Origin: Epiperipatus broadwayi
Taxonomy: Eukaryota > Onychophora > Udeonychophora > Euonychophora > Peripatidae
Length of the DNA stretch: 64,000 nt
Direction of reading: 5' to 3'
Assembly: GCA_028023455.1 (NCBI GenBank)
Contig: JAQFVV010012499.1
Span: 124,001-188,000, forward strand
Below, piece by piece: positions 35,330 to 46,974 of the stretch (the stretch's first letter is position 1; each line of letters begins with the position of its first letter). The notes beneath the pieces were generated by a model. That model saw only the letters and a list, made by a program, of their open reading frames with translations, was not told the DNA's origin and searched no databases. A program made the translations under genes and the position numbers.

Positions 35330-37285
35330 TTTAAAATTGAGGAATAAATTTAGACTTTACTATTAATTTTAAATTTAAAATTATTTGAGTAACTCCACAC
35401 AGATGGACATTTTAATAACATTTTTTTTTACTCTAAAATGTTGAGTATAGATAGGCTACATAGATTACTCAGTTAAAAACTTTTCAAAATTAATCATTCA
35501 ATCTCAGACTAAAAGTTCATAGCCAACCCAATGCCTGCTTCCAGATATACAGATGCAACCAATGCAATATGAAAATGCTAACATAAAACCATGTTGTCAT
35601 CTTCAGTATGATGTTATTTGAAGGACATGATCCTCATCCAATATAGGAATGTACATCTGTCTGGCAAAGGAATCATGTTTATAAAATAGTTAAAGAGAAA
35701 TTCTACATATTATTGGAGAGTTGTCTATCTGCTGACTTATAGTCCCTATCCATAGAGATAAAGGAAATCAATGTCACAGGAAATACATCTGCATACATTG
35801 CAACACAATGCCTACACCTTAGGATCATGCATTCAGTTGGGCTCTGCTCTATATGCTAATATGCTTCACATTGCATTGACCTAACTATGAGACAAATAGT
35901 GTGAAATTTAACAGTTTTAAAATAAATATAAATGATTTTAATTATAAAGTTATTGATGGAATTGCTGAGGAAAATTTACAATAAAGTAAACTCAATGGCA
36001 CTCATCATAAGTTACCGCATTGACAACAACAACTTAAAAGATATACCAGTAAATACATTTAGATACTCAGCATGAGGTGAGATATTTACCGATATATACA
36101 TATATTTCCACATATAAAAATATTCATAATGAATCTATGCAGCCATCTACACTCAACTTAAATTTAATACATTTCTAATAATTTAGTTATTAAATGAAAC
36201 ATAAAATAAATTATAACTGAAACATAAAAATAGAAGTGATTATCAAATATTATACAAAAAATGATTAGTTTGAATTTACATTCAGACAGATAAGAAATTT
36301 TCTTGGATGTTTACATATTTGAAAAAAATTATTTAGATAGTCAGATTAAGAGTTCATTTAAAATTGTGTTTAGTAGGCACATTAAAAAAACTTGTTTGAG
36401 AGATCTAAAAGTTCATATTTATAAAAGTCTATACTTTCCATTTGATCCTGGTGATTCGTTAGACTTCATCCATTTTATGAATTCCTTTGCTGATTATATT
36501 ATTTGCCAAAGTTTCTTGGAGATGTAACTGCTGCAAGCTGTTTATTCTAGCAGGAGTTTGTCTCAGCTGGTGCAAATGAAGAAAACAAAATCTATTGCAT
36601 GACCCTTACATCAAGTAGTCCACAATATAGCTAGTTATAAGATGTTTTAACTGGTCAGCATCATTCTATGAATAGTCAATCACTTTCTTTAAACTCAATT
36701 ATTTTTCTTTTTATAGTATCTGGCCTCTTTATCTCCAATCCTCTGGATCGCTCTAACATGATCTCACTGAATCTAATGTTCCATTTTCAATTCATGCTGT
36801 GGCTTCCTGCTTGCATTTGCCAATGTAATTTTTTTCTCTTATCTGACTTATCTATTATACAGTGCCCAAAGGCTGGTCTGCTTAAGATTTAATTAATAAA
36901 ACAATCAATTCCATTTTAAGATTCAAATATGACTATTGAATAGAAATTAATTAACATTTATTTCTATTTTCTTTCATAGAACTTTTTTTTTAAACATATT
37001 TATATATCTTTAGATCTTATATTCCCCCCCCCCCCAAAATACTTTCAAATACTTTTTTTAAAAATACTTTTAAAGTTTTCCATCTGTGATATATATATAT
37101 ATATAAATTCCAATCAGTAATCACCTAAACATTCACAGAAAAATATAGTAATCAATATTTCTCACTGCTGTAAAGGCAACCTTCACACCTTAATAGCAAG
37201 AATGGAAATCCATTCTTACTAATGGTCCATTGAATATATATATATGGACACTTAAAGCTTGCAACTTGACTACAGAGTATAAAAT
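35330..37285. other. No gene seen; less AT-rich than surroundings
   Basis: 35510-35880 and 36560-36890 are moderately GC-rich and may be decayed repeats, but I recognise no family. The frames 36303-36527 and 36668-36892 show no known motif and have no supporting context. C-run at 37025-37037. Confidence 0.4.
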
Positions 37286-37289
37286 ATTG

Positions 37290-38045
37290 ATACAATGAAT
37301 ATACATAACTGAATATTTGTAAATACAGGAACTAAATAATTAAAAATTGTATCCACTTAGGAGTGCTTTTGATTATCTCAGTAATCTGTGTCAACTAAAG
37401 CTTTGAAATGCTAACTTTCCCACAATTCTGTGATCTTAATGTTTGCTGCTTGACTGTTAATTAAGTCATGTTTTTATTTATATATTAGCAAAACTTCCTT
37501 TATTTTTCTTTTATTGTTAATTTTTCACCAAAGATAAAACCTCATTTATAAATAAACATTGTGTCATTTATAAATAGATATGTAGGTGTGGCAGTGGATA
37601 TATAGGTGAATCTAGATGTATGTTGGAAAAAAGAACTAAAGAACACTTGCTATTATTAAAACAAGTTCAGAAATTGAAACAAAATTGCATAGTGGATAAT
37701 AATATTTTAGCATCTGTTTTTTATGACCACAAAAAATCATGTATTTATGGCTTTGACTTCAATTTTTAACAGTGTAAAAATATTGCAAATTGAAAAAAAT
37801 AACAATAAAAGAAAATAAAGAAAGCTATACTAATATGTAAATATAAACATGACTTAATTAACAGGCAAGCAGCAAATGTTCAGATCACGGAATTGTGGGA
37901 AGTTAGCATTTCAAAGCTTTAGTTGACACAGATTACTGAGATAATCAAAAGCGCTTCTAAGTGGATAAAATTTTTAATTATTTAGTTACTGTATTTACAA
38001 ATATTCAGTTATATAATTACATATATTGCTTTAAAAATACAGACA
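37290..38045 (+). mobile_element. PLE-3: GIY-YIG remnant inside inverted 3' ends
   Basis: Arms of about 232 bp (37297-37528 and 37787-38020, inverted, highly similar) enclose about 260 bp with a GIY-YIG fragment. The right arm continues the 3' UTR of that fragment, while the left arm is the same UTR reversed. (TA)n lies outside both ends (37237-37247 and 38063-38084). Reverse transcriptase is wholly missing. Confidence 0.8.
37575..37770 (+). pseudogene. PLE-3 GIY-YIG fragment
   Basis: Reading from about 37582 gives CRCGSGYIGESRCMLEKR, then VFYDHKKSCIYGFDF and a stop near 37768. This is the GIY-YIG core of PLEs, close to the PLE-1 and PLE-2 versions. The part before the YIG box is gone. Confidence 0.75.
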
Positions 38046-38089
38046 TCGAATAATAATATTATATATATGTATGTATGTATATATATTAA

Positions 38090-39060
38090 CATAACTTTTA
38101 ATTTTGGTTTTAGTTTTTAATAAAATCATTTTTACTTAAGATTTTATTTTCCCCTTTTATTTTATTTTTAAAATAATGTAACATCATATGTATACCATTA
38201 CAATGACTTTACCACTTTTATATGATATTTGTAATAGAATGAGCAAAACCTTCTCTTTTTTAATATTTGAACAGACATGTGTGATTTGTATTAAACCAAT
38301 GTGATTATTTGTCGTATTTAATCTTTAATTGTTGGTCACAATGCAAGGTCTATTAAGTAAATATTTTGACTTTTATTTTGTTTTTGATCTCTCTCCTGAA
38401 TCATTAGCAGTTCTAAATGATGATTTTTTCCATAACATTTTTCTTCAGATCTATTACATTCTTTAATATTATGTCATCTCTATTCATAATTTTAGCACAC
38501 TGGGGTTGTTGTTTTTTTCTATTGCTTTTGCCATAATTTTGTTATGGATGTGTTTGTATTTTTTTTAAAAAAGGTTTAATGTTTCCATAATGATTATTAT
38601 TGTAAGCATGATTAAAGAAATGCTAATATTACAAAATTTTTATTTATTAAATGTATTACAAAATAAATTACTAAGCTCATTAATAATTTAAATATACTAG
38701 TAACACTTTATGAACAGAAATCTGAACTAGGATAAAAATAAAAATAAACAAATTATTACACGTTATTTTAGACTTTGGAGAAACAAAAGATGAGAGAAAT
38801 TATATCATTACTCTACTTTTTAAAGATACAACTGTATAAAAATACTTTTGAATACACCATCTTTATGTAGTTAGAATTGACTTAGCCTACAATTTAAGAA
38901 AATATAAAACTTTTCGCTAAATATAATATTAATTCCAGTGAAAACATACATATTTTGATTATATATTATTTTTACAATTAAAATCACAATTAAATAAGAT
39001 TAGAAAAAAATTATAAAATAATAATAGTTAACACACAAGTATATTGTATATACGTTTAAG
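38090..39060. other. AT-rich, no gene seen
   Basis: No motif or shared repeat recognised. Confidence 0.45.
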
Positions 39061-39067
39061 CTAGGTG

Positions 39068-39385
39068 TAATTATAGGGGATTTGAATCCAGACTTTCAAA
39101 CTCCTTTTTGTCATTTATTCTATCTTATACAACCTATACACACACCACATACATGCAAAAAAAAAAGATTCTCAATATATGCATTTCGTTCTGAACTAGC
39201 ACTCATCAATTGGTCCAGATCACCATCTTCCAAACATATTTATATAATCAGTGCTTAGTTTATATTAAGATAGCAAATCTTCAAACTTTAATGGACTGGC
39301 TTTACTACTATCATTGAAAATCTGTTAATGGCATGTTCAAATCACTTGTTTGACAACTTGTCATATAAATAAAATATTTTGAAAC
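39068..39385. repeat. Dispersed repeat, copy 2 (unclassified)
   Basis: Diverged counterpart of 17296-17640, same orientation. Near its left end GGGGATTTGAATCC is the inverse of a box-B-like sequence, which may hint at a tRNA-derived family, but no full tRNA head is visible. Confidence 0.6.
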
Positions 39386-39389
39386 TTTA

Positions 39390-41300
39390 TAAAAAAATTA
39401 TCAAAATTTTTCAATTCAAAAAACTATAATAGTAATAATGATGATGATAATACAAACTATCTCAAACAACATGGATTTATTTATATCTAGATATGTGAAA
39501 ATTAAACATAGCATAATAAAAACTCATGCTCGGTTGTGTATGATCTAGTAATAAAGTTAAAAATAAGATTTTTATTATTGTAAATTATATTCAGTAGTTT
39601 CTATTTGAAAATATATTTTTAAAATGATTGAATATCAATACTATCAAAAGAATAAAATATTAAAAATTAAAGACATTTATCACAGTATAATAAATTAAAT
39701 CAATTGGATCATTTTTAATTAAAAATTATTAAATAAAATCATTTATCAGCAAATTATTTATTATAATTACTGTAATAATAAATTTTACCCTCATTTTTTA
39801 TGCTATACAATAAGTGACTCTATGTACTTTAAACATATTTATATGATACCTTTTTTTTTATTTGAGGTGTATTTTTTTCTCAGATGCTTTTTCAGACTGG
39901 AATTTATTTCTACTTAGCTTTTCAATCTGAAACCCTAAAATGATGGCTTTGCTGCTTCAATTATCAATAGTTGTTCCTTATTTGTAACTTGAAAAAAATG
40001 ATTTGTAAATAAATTTAATATATATTTTAAATTCATTTTCAGTTTTGTATGTACACATATATAAAAACAGCATGGTTAATTCTCATAAATGTTAAAACCC
40101 AAATCATTATTTCTAACTAAAGAAAGGAGATATCTTTCATTAGCAGTTAAAATTGATAAAGTTTCTCTTCCTTGTGATACAAATTGAACTAGTACAAGTA
40201 ATATAGTAATATGTAGAATTCAAAATCAGGCTTATAAAAATACAAGCCTTTTTAGGCACATTCAGTAATTGCTGGTTTATTTAAAAATTAAGCTCTAACT
40301 ATAGGTAGACCACTTGTAGTTATAAAACAATTATTGATGGAAGAGTACATATCACTTTTCTAGCACTTGTGTGAAGAGTAGTTCCTACCACAATTTTTCA
40401 TATATATATATAATGTTCAATGCTAAATGATTATATATAATTTATACATCAAAAACTCGCTAGAATAAAATTCCATATATTCACATTAATATTGTAATTT
40501 AAGGATTTCTTTATTTTTCAACGCAGAGTTATCAAATATTCATTTTAAACGACCTTGGAAAATATTAAATATTCATTTTAAACGACCTTGGGAAATATTA
40601 AATAATGAATGAAATGCAAACAAATACTAATTTACTGTATAATATAATTAAAATAACTAATAGGCCATATGATAAAATACTGTAAAGAACAACATATTAA
40701 ATTCTCACAAATATTAACTACAAGTTATTTTGAATAACACTATTTGTTATTATCTACACCATTTAATGATTAGTAAACGATATGTATTTTTGTAGGCTAA
40801 AAAATAATATTTTGGGTATAAAAATTTCCAAGTTTGCATTATGTTGTTCTTATAAATTTTCTCACACATTATATAATACTTATTTTAAACTATATGAGAT
40901 CAAATGTATTAACTATATATTACTATTCAAAATAATAGTTCTAGGTCATTTACTTATCACTATTTAGCAAAGATCTCTTTTGCCAAATTTATTTTATTTT
41001 TTTTTGCAAAAGTCTCTAACTTTTTGATCTGACCTAAAACAGTTCATATAAAATTATTTTAAAATGCTTTTATATTAACTTGGCTTATCTGTGTATGTGT
41101 TTGTTTATATGACTGCATTTCCAAATTTTTGAAATTTTAACAATGAAAAAAATATGATCCTGTTTATAGTTCAAACTTACATTCTTATAACCTTCCAAGA
41201 AAACACATTAATAACTAAACAAATGGAAATATTAGATTGGTAAGATAAAATTTTGTTAATATTAATTTAACTCAAACTTAATTAATTAAATTAATATATA
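39390..41300. other. AT-rich, no gene seen
   Basis: Contains a 33-bp tandem duplication at about 40534-40599 (unit with TTTTAAACGACCTTGG). No coding signal. Confidence 0.5.
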
Positions 41301-41442
41301 TATATAAAATAAATTTAACCATTTACAAACTATTATAAACAATCCTTAAATCCGCAGAAGTACTTTCAGTTAATTTTTTAAACCTGCCACAACTGCCATT
41401 AAATTAAAAAAAAAAACAAAAACAAAGTGGAAGCAAACATCA

Positions 41443-42346
41443 TCAATTTAAATCCCATGAATCTCGTATTTTAATGTTAGCAGCTTGTCGATTTATTAAA
41501 TGCATTTTATTCCTGTTTATAAAAATCGCCTCTGTAATTTTTCTTTTATTATGGTTTCTCTCTTCCTGAAGAATTTTCACATTTTCAAAATCAAATTTAA
41601 ATTTATATTTACATGTTTTTTCATGATCAAAGAAAACTGAATGAGACATTAAATCACCATTATTTTCACTTTTTACATGCTTATATAACAATTCATTCTA
41701 TCTCAATCTCTTCTTAATACTGCACCTAGATTCACCTATATATGATAGCATACAATCACAAAAAATTTGGTATATGACATGACTTTTCTGCTTGACAGGT
41801 ATGACATCCTTAGAATTATTGACTAATTTATTAATATTGTTTGGAATGTAAAATGAAACATTAAACACACTCTTATATATATTCTTAAAAAATTTCACTT
41901 TGGATTTGAAATAAATGGAATAGATATCCATTGTTTATTATTAATCTTCATTTCCTTTAAATCATTATACCTTTTTTTAAATTGACTTAAAGTATTGTTT
42001 ATTTGTTCCATTTTATAACCAATATCAAGCAATTTCTTGGAAAATAACTCAATATTTTTCAGTTTATCACTTTGGTAATGACATAATTTTTCATTCTGAA
42101 ACAAAAAAAAATCTAAAACTTGCTATCTGATGATACTTTTGATTTACAATTTATATATCCTATTTTTTGCAGTGGCTTAATTATTAGTTTATAATTTAAT
42201 ATACTGTTATCTCTTGTAAGAATTAAATCTAAATATTTATTATATTTGTCCTGTTTCTTTTCAATAGTCCATTTAAAGCCATTCAACTTATTTAATTTCT
42301 CTACAAGCAAATTTATAGTATTTATTTGTAGAGGAATTAAATACAT
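41443..42346 (-). pseudogene. PLE-2 left copy: RT thumb to GIY-YIG, broken
   Basis: Minus-strand readings in three successive frames contain FKWTIEKKQDKYNKYLDLI, IKPLQKIGYINCKSK, WISIPFISNPK and then VIYQIFCDCMLSYIGES, the GIY-YIG start, followed by REHELLYKHVK and FFDHEKTCKYKF. It ends at 41443. Frame breaks lie near 42110, 41900-41930 and 41690-41700. The YADD-bearing part of the RT is missing, so the copy is 5'-truncated and inactive. Confidence 0.85.
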
Positions 42347-43195
42347 TGAATGGCTTGAAATGGATTATTGAAAAACAACAGGTAAAATATATTAAATATT
42401 TAGATTTAATTACTATGAAAGATAACAGTATATTAAATTATAAATTGATAATTAAGCCAATGCAAAAAAGGGGATATATAAATTGTAAATCAAAAGTCCC
42501 AGTGATGCAAAAAATGGCAAGTTTTAAATCTTTTTTGTTTTGGAATGGAGAATTATGTTGTTATCAAAGTGATAAACTGAAAAAGATTGAGATATTTGCC
42601 AAGGAATTGCATGATGTTGGTTATAAAATGGAACAAATAAACAATAGTTTATGTCAATTTTAAAAAAAAGTATTATTTATTTAAAGGAAATGAAGATTAA
42701 TAGTAAACAATGGATATCTATTCCATTTATTTCAAATCCACAAGTGAAATTTTTTAAGGATAAGAATGTGTTTAATGTTTCATTCTACGTTCCAAACAAT
42801 ATTAATAAATTAGTCAATAATTTTAAGAATGTCATACCTGTCAAGCAGAAAAGTAATGTCATATATTAAATTTTTTGTGATTGTATGCTATCATATATAG
42901 GTGAATCTAGGTGCAGTATTGAGAAGAGATTGAGGGAGCATGAATTGTTATATAAGCATGTAAAAATTAAAAATAATGGTGATTTATGTCTTCTTCAGTT
43001 TTCTTTGATCATGAAAAAACTTGTAAATATAAATTTAAATTTGATTTTGAAAATGTGAAAATTCTTCATGAAGAGAGAAACCATAATAAAAGAAAAATTA
43101 AAGAGGCAATTTTTATAAATAGGAATAAAATGCTTTTAATAAATCAACAAGCTGCTAACATTAAAATACGAGATTTGTGGGATTTAAATTGTTGA
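42328..43195 (+). pseudogene. PLE-2 right copy: RT thumb to GIY-YIG, broken
   Basis: Mirror of the left copy on the plus strand: LKWIIEKQQVKYIKYLDLI, IKPMQKRGYINCKSK, SDKLKKIEIF, WISIPFISNPQ, then a stop near 42868 and, in shifted frames, SYIGES at about 42893 and FFDHEKTCKYKF. The product ends at about 43195. Lesions differ from those of the left copy, so the two arms have decayed independently since the palindrome formed. Confidence 0.85.
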
Positions 43196-43499
43196 TGTTT
43201 GCTTTCACTTTGTTTTTGTTTTTTAATTTAATGGCAGTTGAGGCAGGTTTAAGAAATTAACAGAAAGTACTTCTGCAGATTTAAGGATTGTTTATAATAG
43301 TTTGTAAACCGTTAAATTTATTATTTCAATTAGAATTACAATTTTATTTTGATTAACAGACATTTTATTTATTTTACGCATGCACACACATACACATATA
43401 TATGAAAGAATTATTAATTTGTAGAATAAAATTTTGTTATTTTTAAAATATTCAATCACCCCATATGGTTACAAAATCCAGCATCATCATCTATAAACT

Positions 43500-43775
43500 A
43501 AATATATAAACATATTATAATCTTTACTTCAAAATAGCTAGCTCAAAATAATACCATTTTGAATCTACATGCTATTAAATCTTAAATATGAAACACAAAC
43601 TTATTCAAACAAAAGAGTATGGAATTTAAATAAGCAACAATCTTATTTAAATTTCATGTTCTTTGTTTGAATTAGTTTATGTTTCACTATTTAAGATCTA
43701 ATAGCTTACAGTTACAAAGTGGTATCATTTTGTGATAGTTATTTTAAAACATGGACTATAATATATTAATACATC
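43500..43775. mobile_element. Foldback element, 135-bp arms
   Basis: 43500-43634 and 43642-43775 are inverted copies with a 7-bp loop (CAACAAT at 43635-43641). The innermost 14 bases (GGAATTTAAATAAG) and blocks such as ATTCAAACAAA are conserved. No coding content, no clear target duplication. Confidence 0.8.
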
Positions 43776-44091
43776 TATTTCACAGAGAGCAGTGAAAATT
43801 CAATAAACATGTGGGCATATGTAATATTCGATATTTATTTCATTATGACATCAAGCACTGGGATTATAAATGTTTTTATATAGTAGATTATCCCATGATA
43901 TTTAAATTTAGAATTCATTTGTTAGAAGGTATATTTTTTGTTTACATACCTCACTATTAAATTATACTTTTTGTCAAATTTTTTTGTAGTTCTAATTATT
44001 TTTTAAAAATAATATGAAAGTTTAACTAAAAAGTAAAAACATAACAAAGTAAACAATTTTTAAATATTATTTTAGCTGCCTAAAAAGTAAA

Positions 44092-44330
44092 AAAAAAATA
44101 AAGTAATCCACTCTTGGTTAATTTCCCATTTTTGAAAAATATCTGAGATCTTAAAAGTCTACACTTGTTATAAAAAAATCAAAAATTGCAGGAATATTGT
44201 CATTTCATGAAACCACTTTCTCCAATTTCCAATTATTTTATATCAACAGTAGATTTCTAAGATCTTCCGATATTTTCCAAGAATGGCAAATTAACCAAAA
44301 GGCAGATTACTTTGCTATTTTTTTATATTT
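44092..44330. mobile_element. Foldback element, about 90-bp arms
   Basis: 44095-44185 and 44235-44325 are inverted copies: AAAGTAATC, TTGGTTAATTT and GAGATCTTA on the left recur inverted on the right. The arms are imperfect (old). About 50 bp of spacer. Confidence 0.7.
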
Positions 44331-44414
44331 TTTAGTCAATTATTTACATAAAAGCATTATTTAAAAAATATTACATATTATTTTTGTATTTTTAAGTTTA
44401 TTTGTAGATTTTAT

Positions 44415-44937
44415 ATGCAGAGAAAAATGTTATTGTATGTAGTCTGGATTAATTATCTTTTCTTCCTATATACGCTAATGTTTGTCAATTCTCACAATAA
44501 AATTGTCAATTATTGTTTAAGTCCATTGTTTTATTTTTGGACTTTTTTATATTTCCAACATGCTTTTTTTTTTTTTAATAATCATTTTTTTGTTAATAAA
44601 TTAAAATTCTATATTTTGTAGCCATAAATTATCAAAGATTTATACTTTTTTAAACTTATAGTACTAAGTCTACAAAAAATATATCAAGATATTTTATTAA
44701 TTACATTTTGTGTGATTTAACTAATACTGTCTAATCTAATAATTTAATTATATCTTGTTTAGATATTCTTCTGTCCATTGCAAATCTCTTAACTATTATC
44801 ATTAAAATTTTTTCTCAAGCAAATCTAAAATAATTCATGAAATATTAAATATTAATTGCAGTTTGTTAATGCAAAAACTAGTATCTCAATGTTCATATAA
44901 GAACAAATCCATTTCCATCTCTATAATATATATATAT
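44415..44937. other. AT-rich, no gene seen
   Basis: A 68-residue frame at 44415-44621 is hydrophobic low-complexity sequence without family resemblance. (TA)n at 44926-44936 borders the next foldback. Confidence 0.45.
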
Positions 44938-45103
44938 GGGAATAAACCCTGTATTATTTTGCATTACAATCCGATATTTTGATGGACTAGCAACTACCAT
45001 TATTAAGGTTAATTTTTCTTTCAAAAGTTAATCTTGATAATAGCGGTTGCTAGTCCATCAAAATATCAGATTTTAATGCAAAATAATACACAGTTTATTC
45101 CCC
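44938..45103. mobile_element. Foldback element related to the one at 57.3 kb
   Basis: Arms of about 75 bp (44938-45012 and 45029-45103) share GATATTTTGATGGACTAGCAA. Ends are GGGAATAAAC / GTTTATTCCCC. The sequence just outside the right arm (ACATCATACAACCATGAAAACA) recurs at 57535-57555 after the other foldback, so both are members of one family. The left edge abuts (TA)n. Confidence 0.8.
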
Positions 45104-45109
45104 AAAATA

Positions 45110-46655
45110 TTAATTTATCTACATCATACAACCATGAAAACATTATATATATATATATATTGTAACACATTATTTTAAATTAAATTAAAAAGATTATAAA
45201 TAAAAATTGATTTATTAAAAAGAAAAAAAATTAACTTAAAGACGCAAAACTTTAAAAGTTTTTTTTTTTAAAAAAAGTATTTGAACGTACTTTTTTTTTA
45301 TAAAAAAAGTACCAAGATCTAAAGATAAAATATTTGTGTAAATGGCAATGATTGTTTTATAAAATAAATGAAAAGCAAACTAGCCCTTGGGGTTCTTATA
45401 TAAAAAAAGTCAGATGAAATATAGATAAGAAAACAAAAATAAATTAGACGACCAATAGAAGCAGCAATGAAGGCTCAGACCATAATGAAAATTTGGAACA
45501 GGAAATCATTGTTCAGTGAATCTAGACAATTGGTATAAAGAAAAAAATATTCAAATTAAGACAGTTCCAGCTTGATTTTTTTTGAGAAGGTGATAAGACG
45601 CACTGTTCACTCTCACTTACTTAAAATGAAATGACTATTGAATTATGAATGGTACTGTTGCAGACCCTGAATCATATGGGTACTGCAATTAAATAGTACC
45701 AGGATTGAAGCAGCTAAGGCCACCTCCAGAACAATAGACTGGTCTTCAAATGAAGACTTTGTGGGAATTGACACCAGGAACCAGGACTTTTCTACTGTAA
45801 GATATAAACTGAAATTTTTTTAAAAAAAATTTAAAACTTTCAAGATTTGACAAGCTAAACCTAATTTTTTTAAAATGAACTTTAATCTCACTTTTCAAAA
45901 TCAATTATTAATGTTTAATTTTTATACATTTGAGTTTGCTAATTTAATCATTTCCATTTTTTTATTAATATTTATTGAATAAATTATATAAATGTTAAAT
46001 TTAAGTCAGACATAAAAGGTTGCATAGATTTGTAAAGTTATATTAATTAATTAAGGGAGGGTTAATCTTAGGTTATTTGTTTCATAGTTAAATTGGGTTA
46101 ATCGATTGGATATATTGGTGTAATTAGTAAATGTAGCATGAGATTTGCTACTTGCAGGATCCTATTATATGCCACACTTGGGCAAAATAAGTACCATATC
46201 TCACTGATCATCTGAAGCAGATGGTATTCCCTGCTCCTTGGATCACCCCTTTTAGCCTATGGAATGGGATAGTAAGATGGAAAATGCAGTCCCTTTCTAT
46301 GGAGTTTTTTTATTGTTTTTCTCACCAGACAGATGTAGTATTCCTGTACTGGATGAGAGTCAATGTCTTCTATAACCATGCTGTTCAGATGTACATTCCT
46401 GACAGTATGGTATTTGTGCTGTCGTATTCATGCTGCCTTGAATACATTGATGTATCAGATGGATTGACGTTAGTTTGATTGCAAACTTTTGGCCTAAGGT
46501 TAAATAAGGGTAGAATATTTTCCTTTCAAATGCAATGTATATAGTTTATTCATACTTGACACTCTACAAAATATTATCAAATTCATCTGTGCTGATTGTT
46601 TAAAATAAAAATTTAAATTTAAAAATTAATAACCAACCTAAAATAATAAACTTTA
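45110..46655. other. No gene seen
   Basis: 45360-45830 and 46140-46480 are less AT-rich and may be decayed repeats. The 85-residue frame at 46221-46478 shows no recognisable domain and lacks start context or splice evidence, so I do not call it. Confidence 0.4.
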
Positions 46656-46659
46656 TTAC

Positions 46660-46958
46660 TCAATTTTATTTATATGTGCGTTAATAAAGTTTGTATGTTA
46701 ATTACAACAGTGGCTTTTTTATTTTTTTTTTAATATTGAAAATATTTTTAAATAAGAAATTATATTTTATAAATCTCTGCATCTCACTGAGCTAGTGGCA
46801 TGGGCTGATGGTCGGAATAAAACATATGAAAAAAAATTAAAGCTTAAGAGTACATATCTGCCTACTATATAAATTTTCCAGGTTCAAATAACCTGGTGGC
46901 ACTTTGTATGGCAGATACTGTAAGATGCCAACTTTTAATACACCCTGATCATTATAAT
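46660..46958 (-). repeat. Dispersed repeat pair, copy 2 (unclassified)
   Basis: Reverse-complement counterpart of 35040-35325. It holds a small hairpin, CCAGGTT-CAAAT-AACCTGG, near 46880. (TA)n follows at 46958-46970. Confidence 0.75.
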
Positions 46959-46974
46959 ATATATATATATTTAT

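Larger units (their letters stand above)
41304..43326. mobile_element. PLE-2: head-to-head pair forming a 2-kb palindrome
   Basis: Two 5'-truncated PLE copies lie inverted with 23 bp between them (42305-42327). Arms are about 41304-42304 (minus) and 42328-43326 (plus), each running from just after the RT catalytic box through thumb, linker, GIY-YIG and 3' UTR. The arms are close to identical with scattered substitutions. Some of these look like CpG decay, for example CCGCAG at 41354 against CTGCAG at 43273. (TA)n lies near both borders (41293-41306 and 43396-43403). Confidence 0.9.

Noticed and set aside
36303-36892. Two 74-residue frames considered as host exons
   Set aside because: No recognisable domain, and no consistent exon-intron structure around them.
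46221-46478. 85-residue plus-strand frame in less AT-rich sequence
   Set aside because: Residues suggest no known family, and there are no splice sites or neighbouring exons I can defend.
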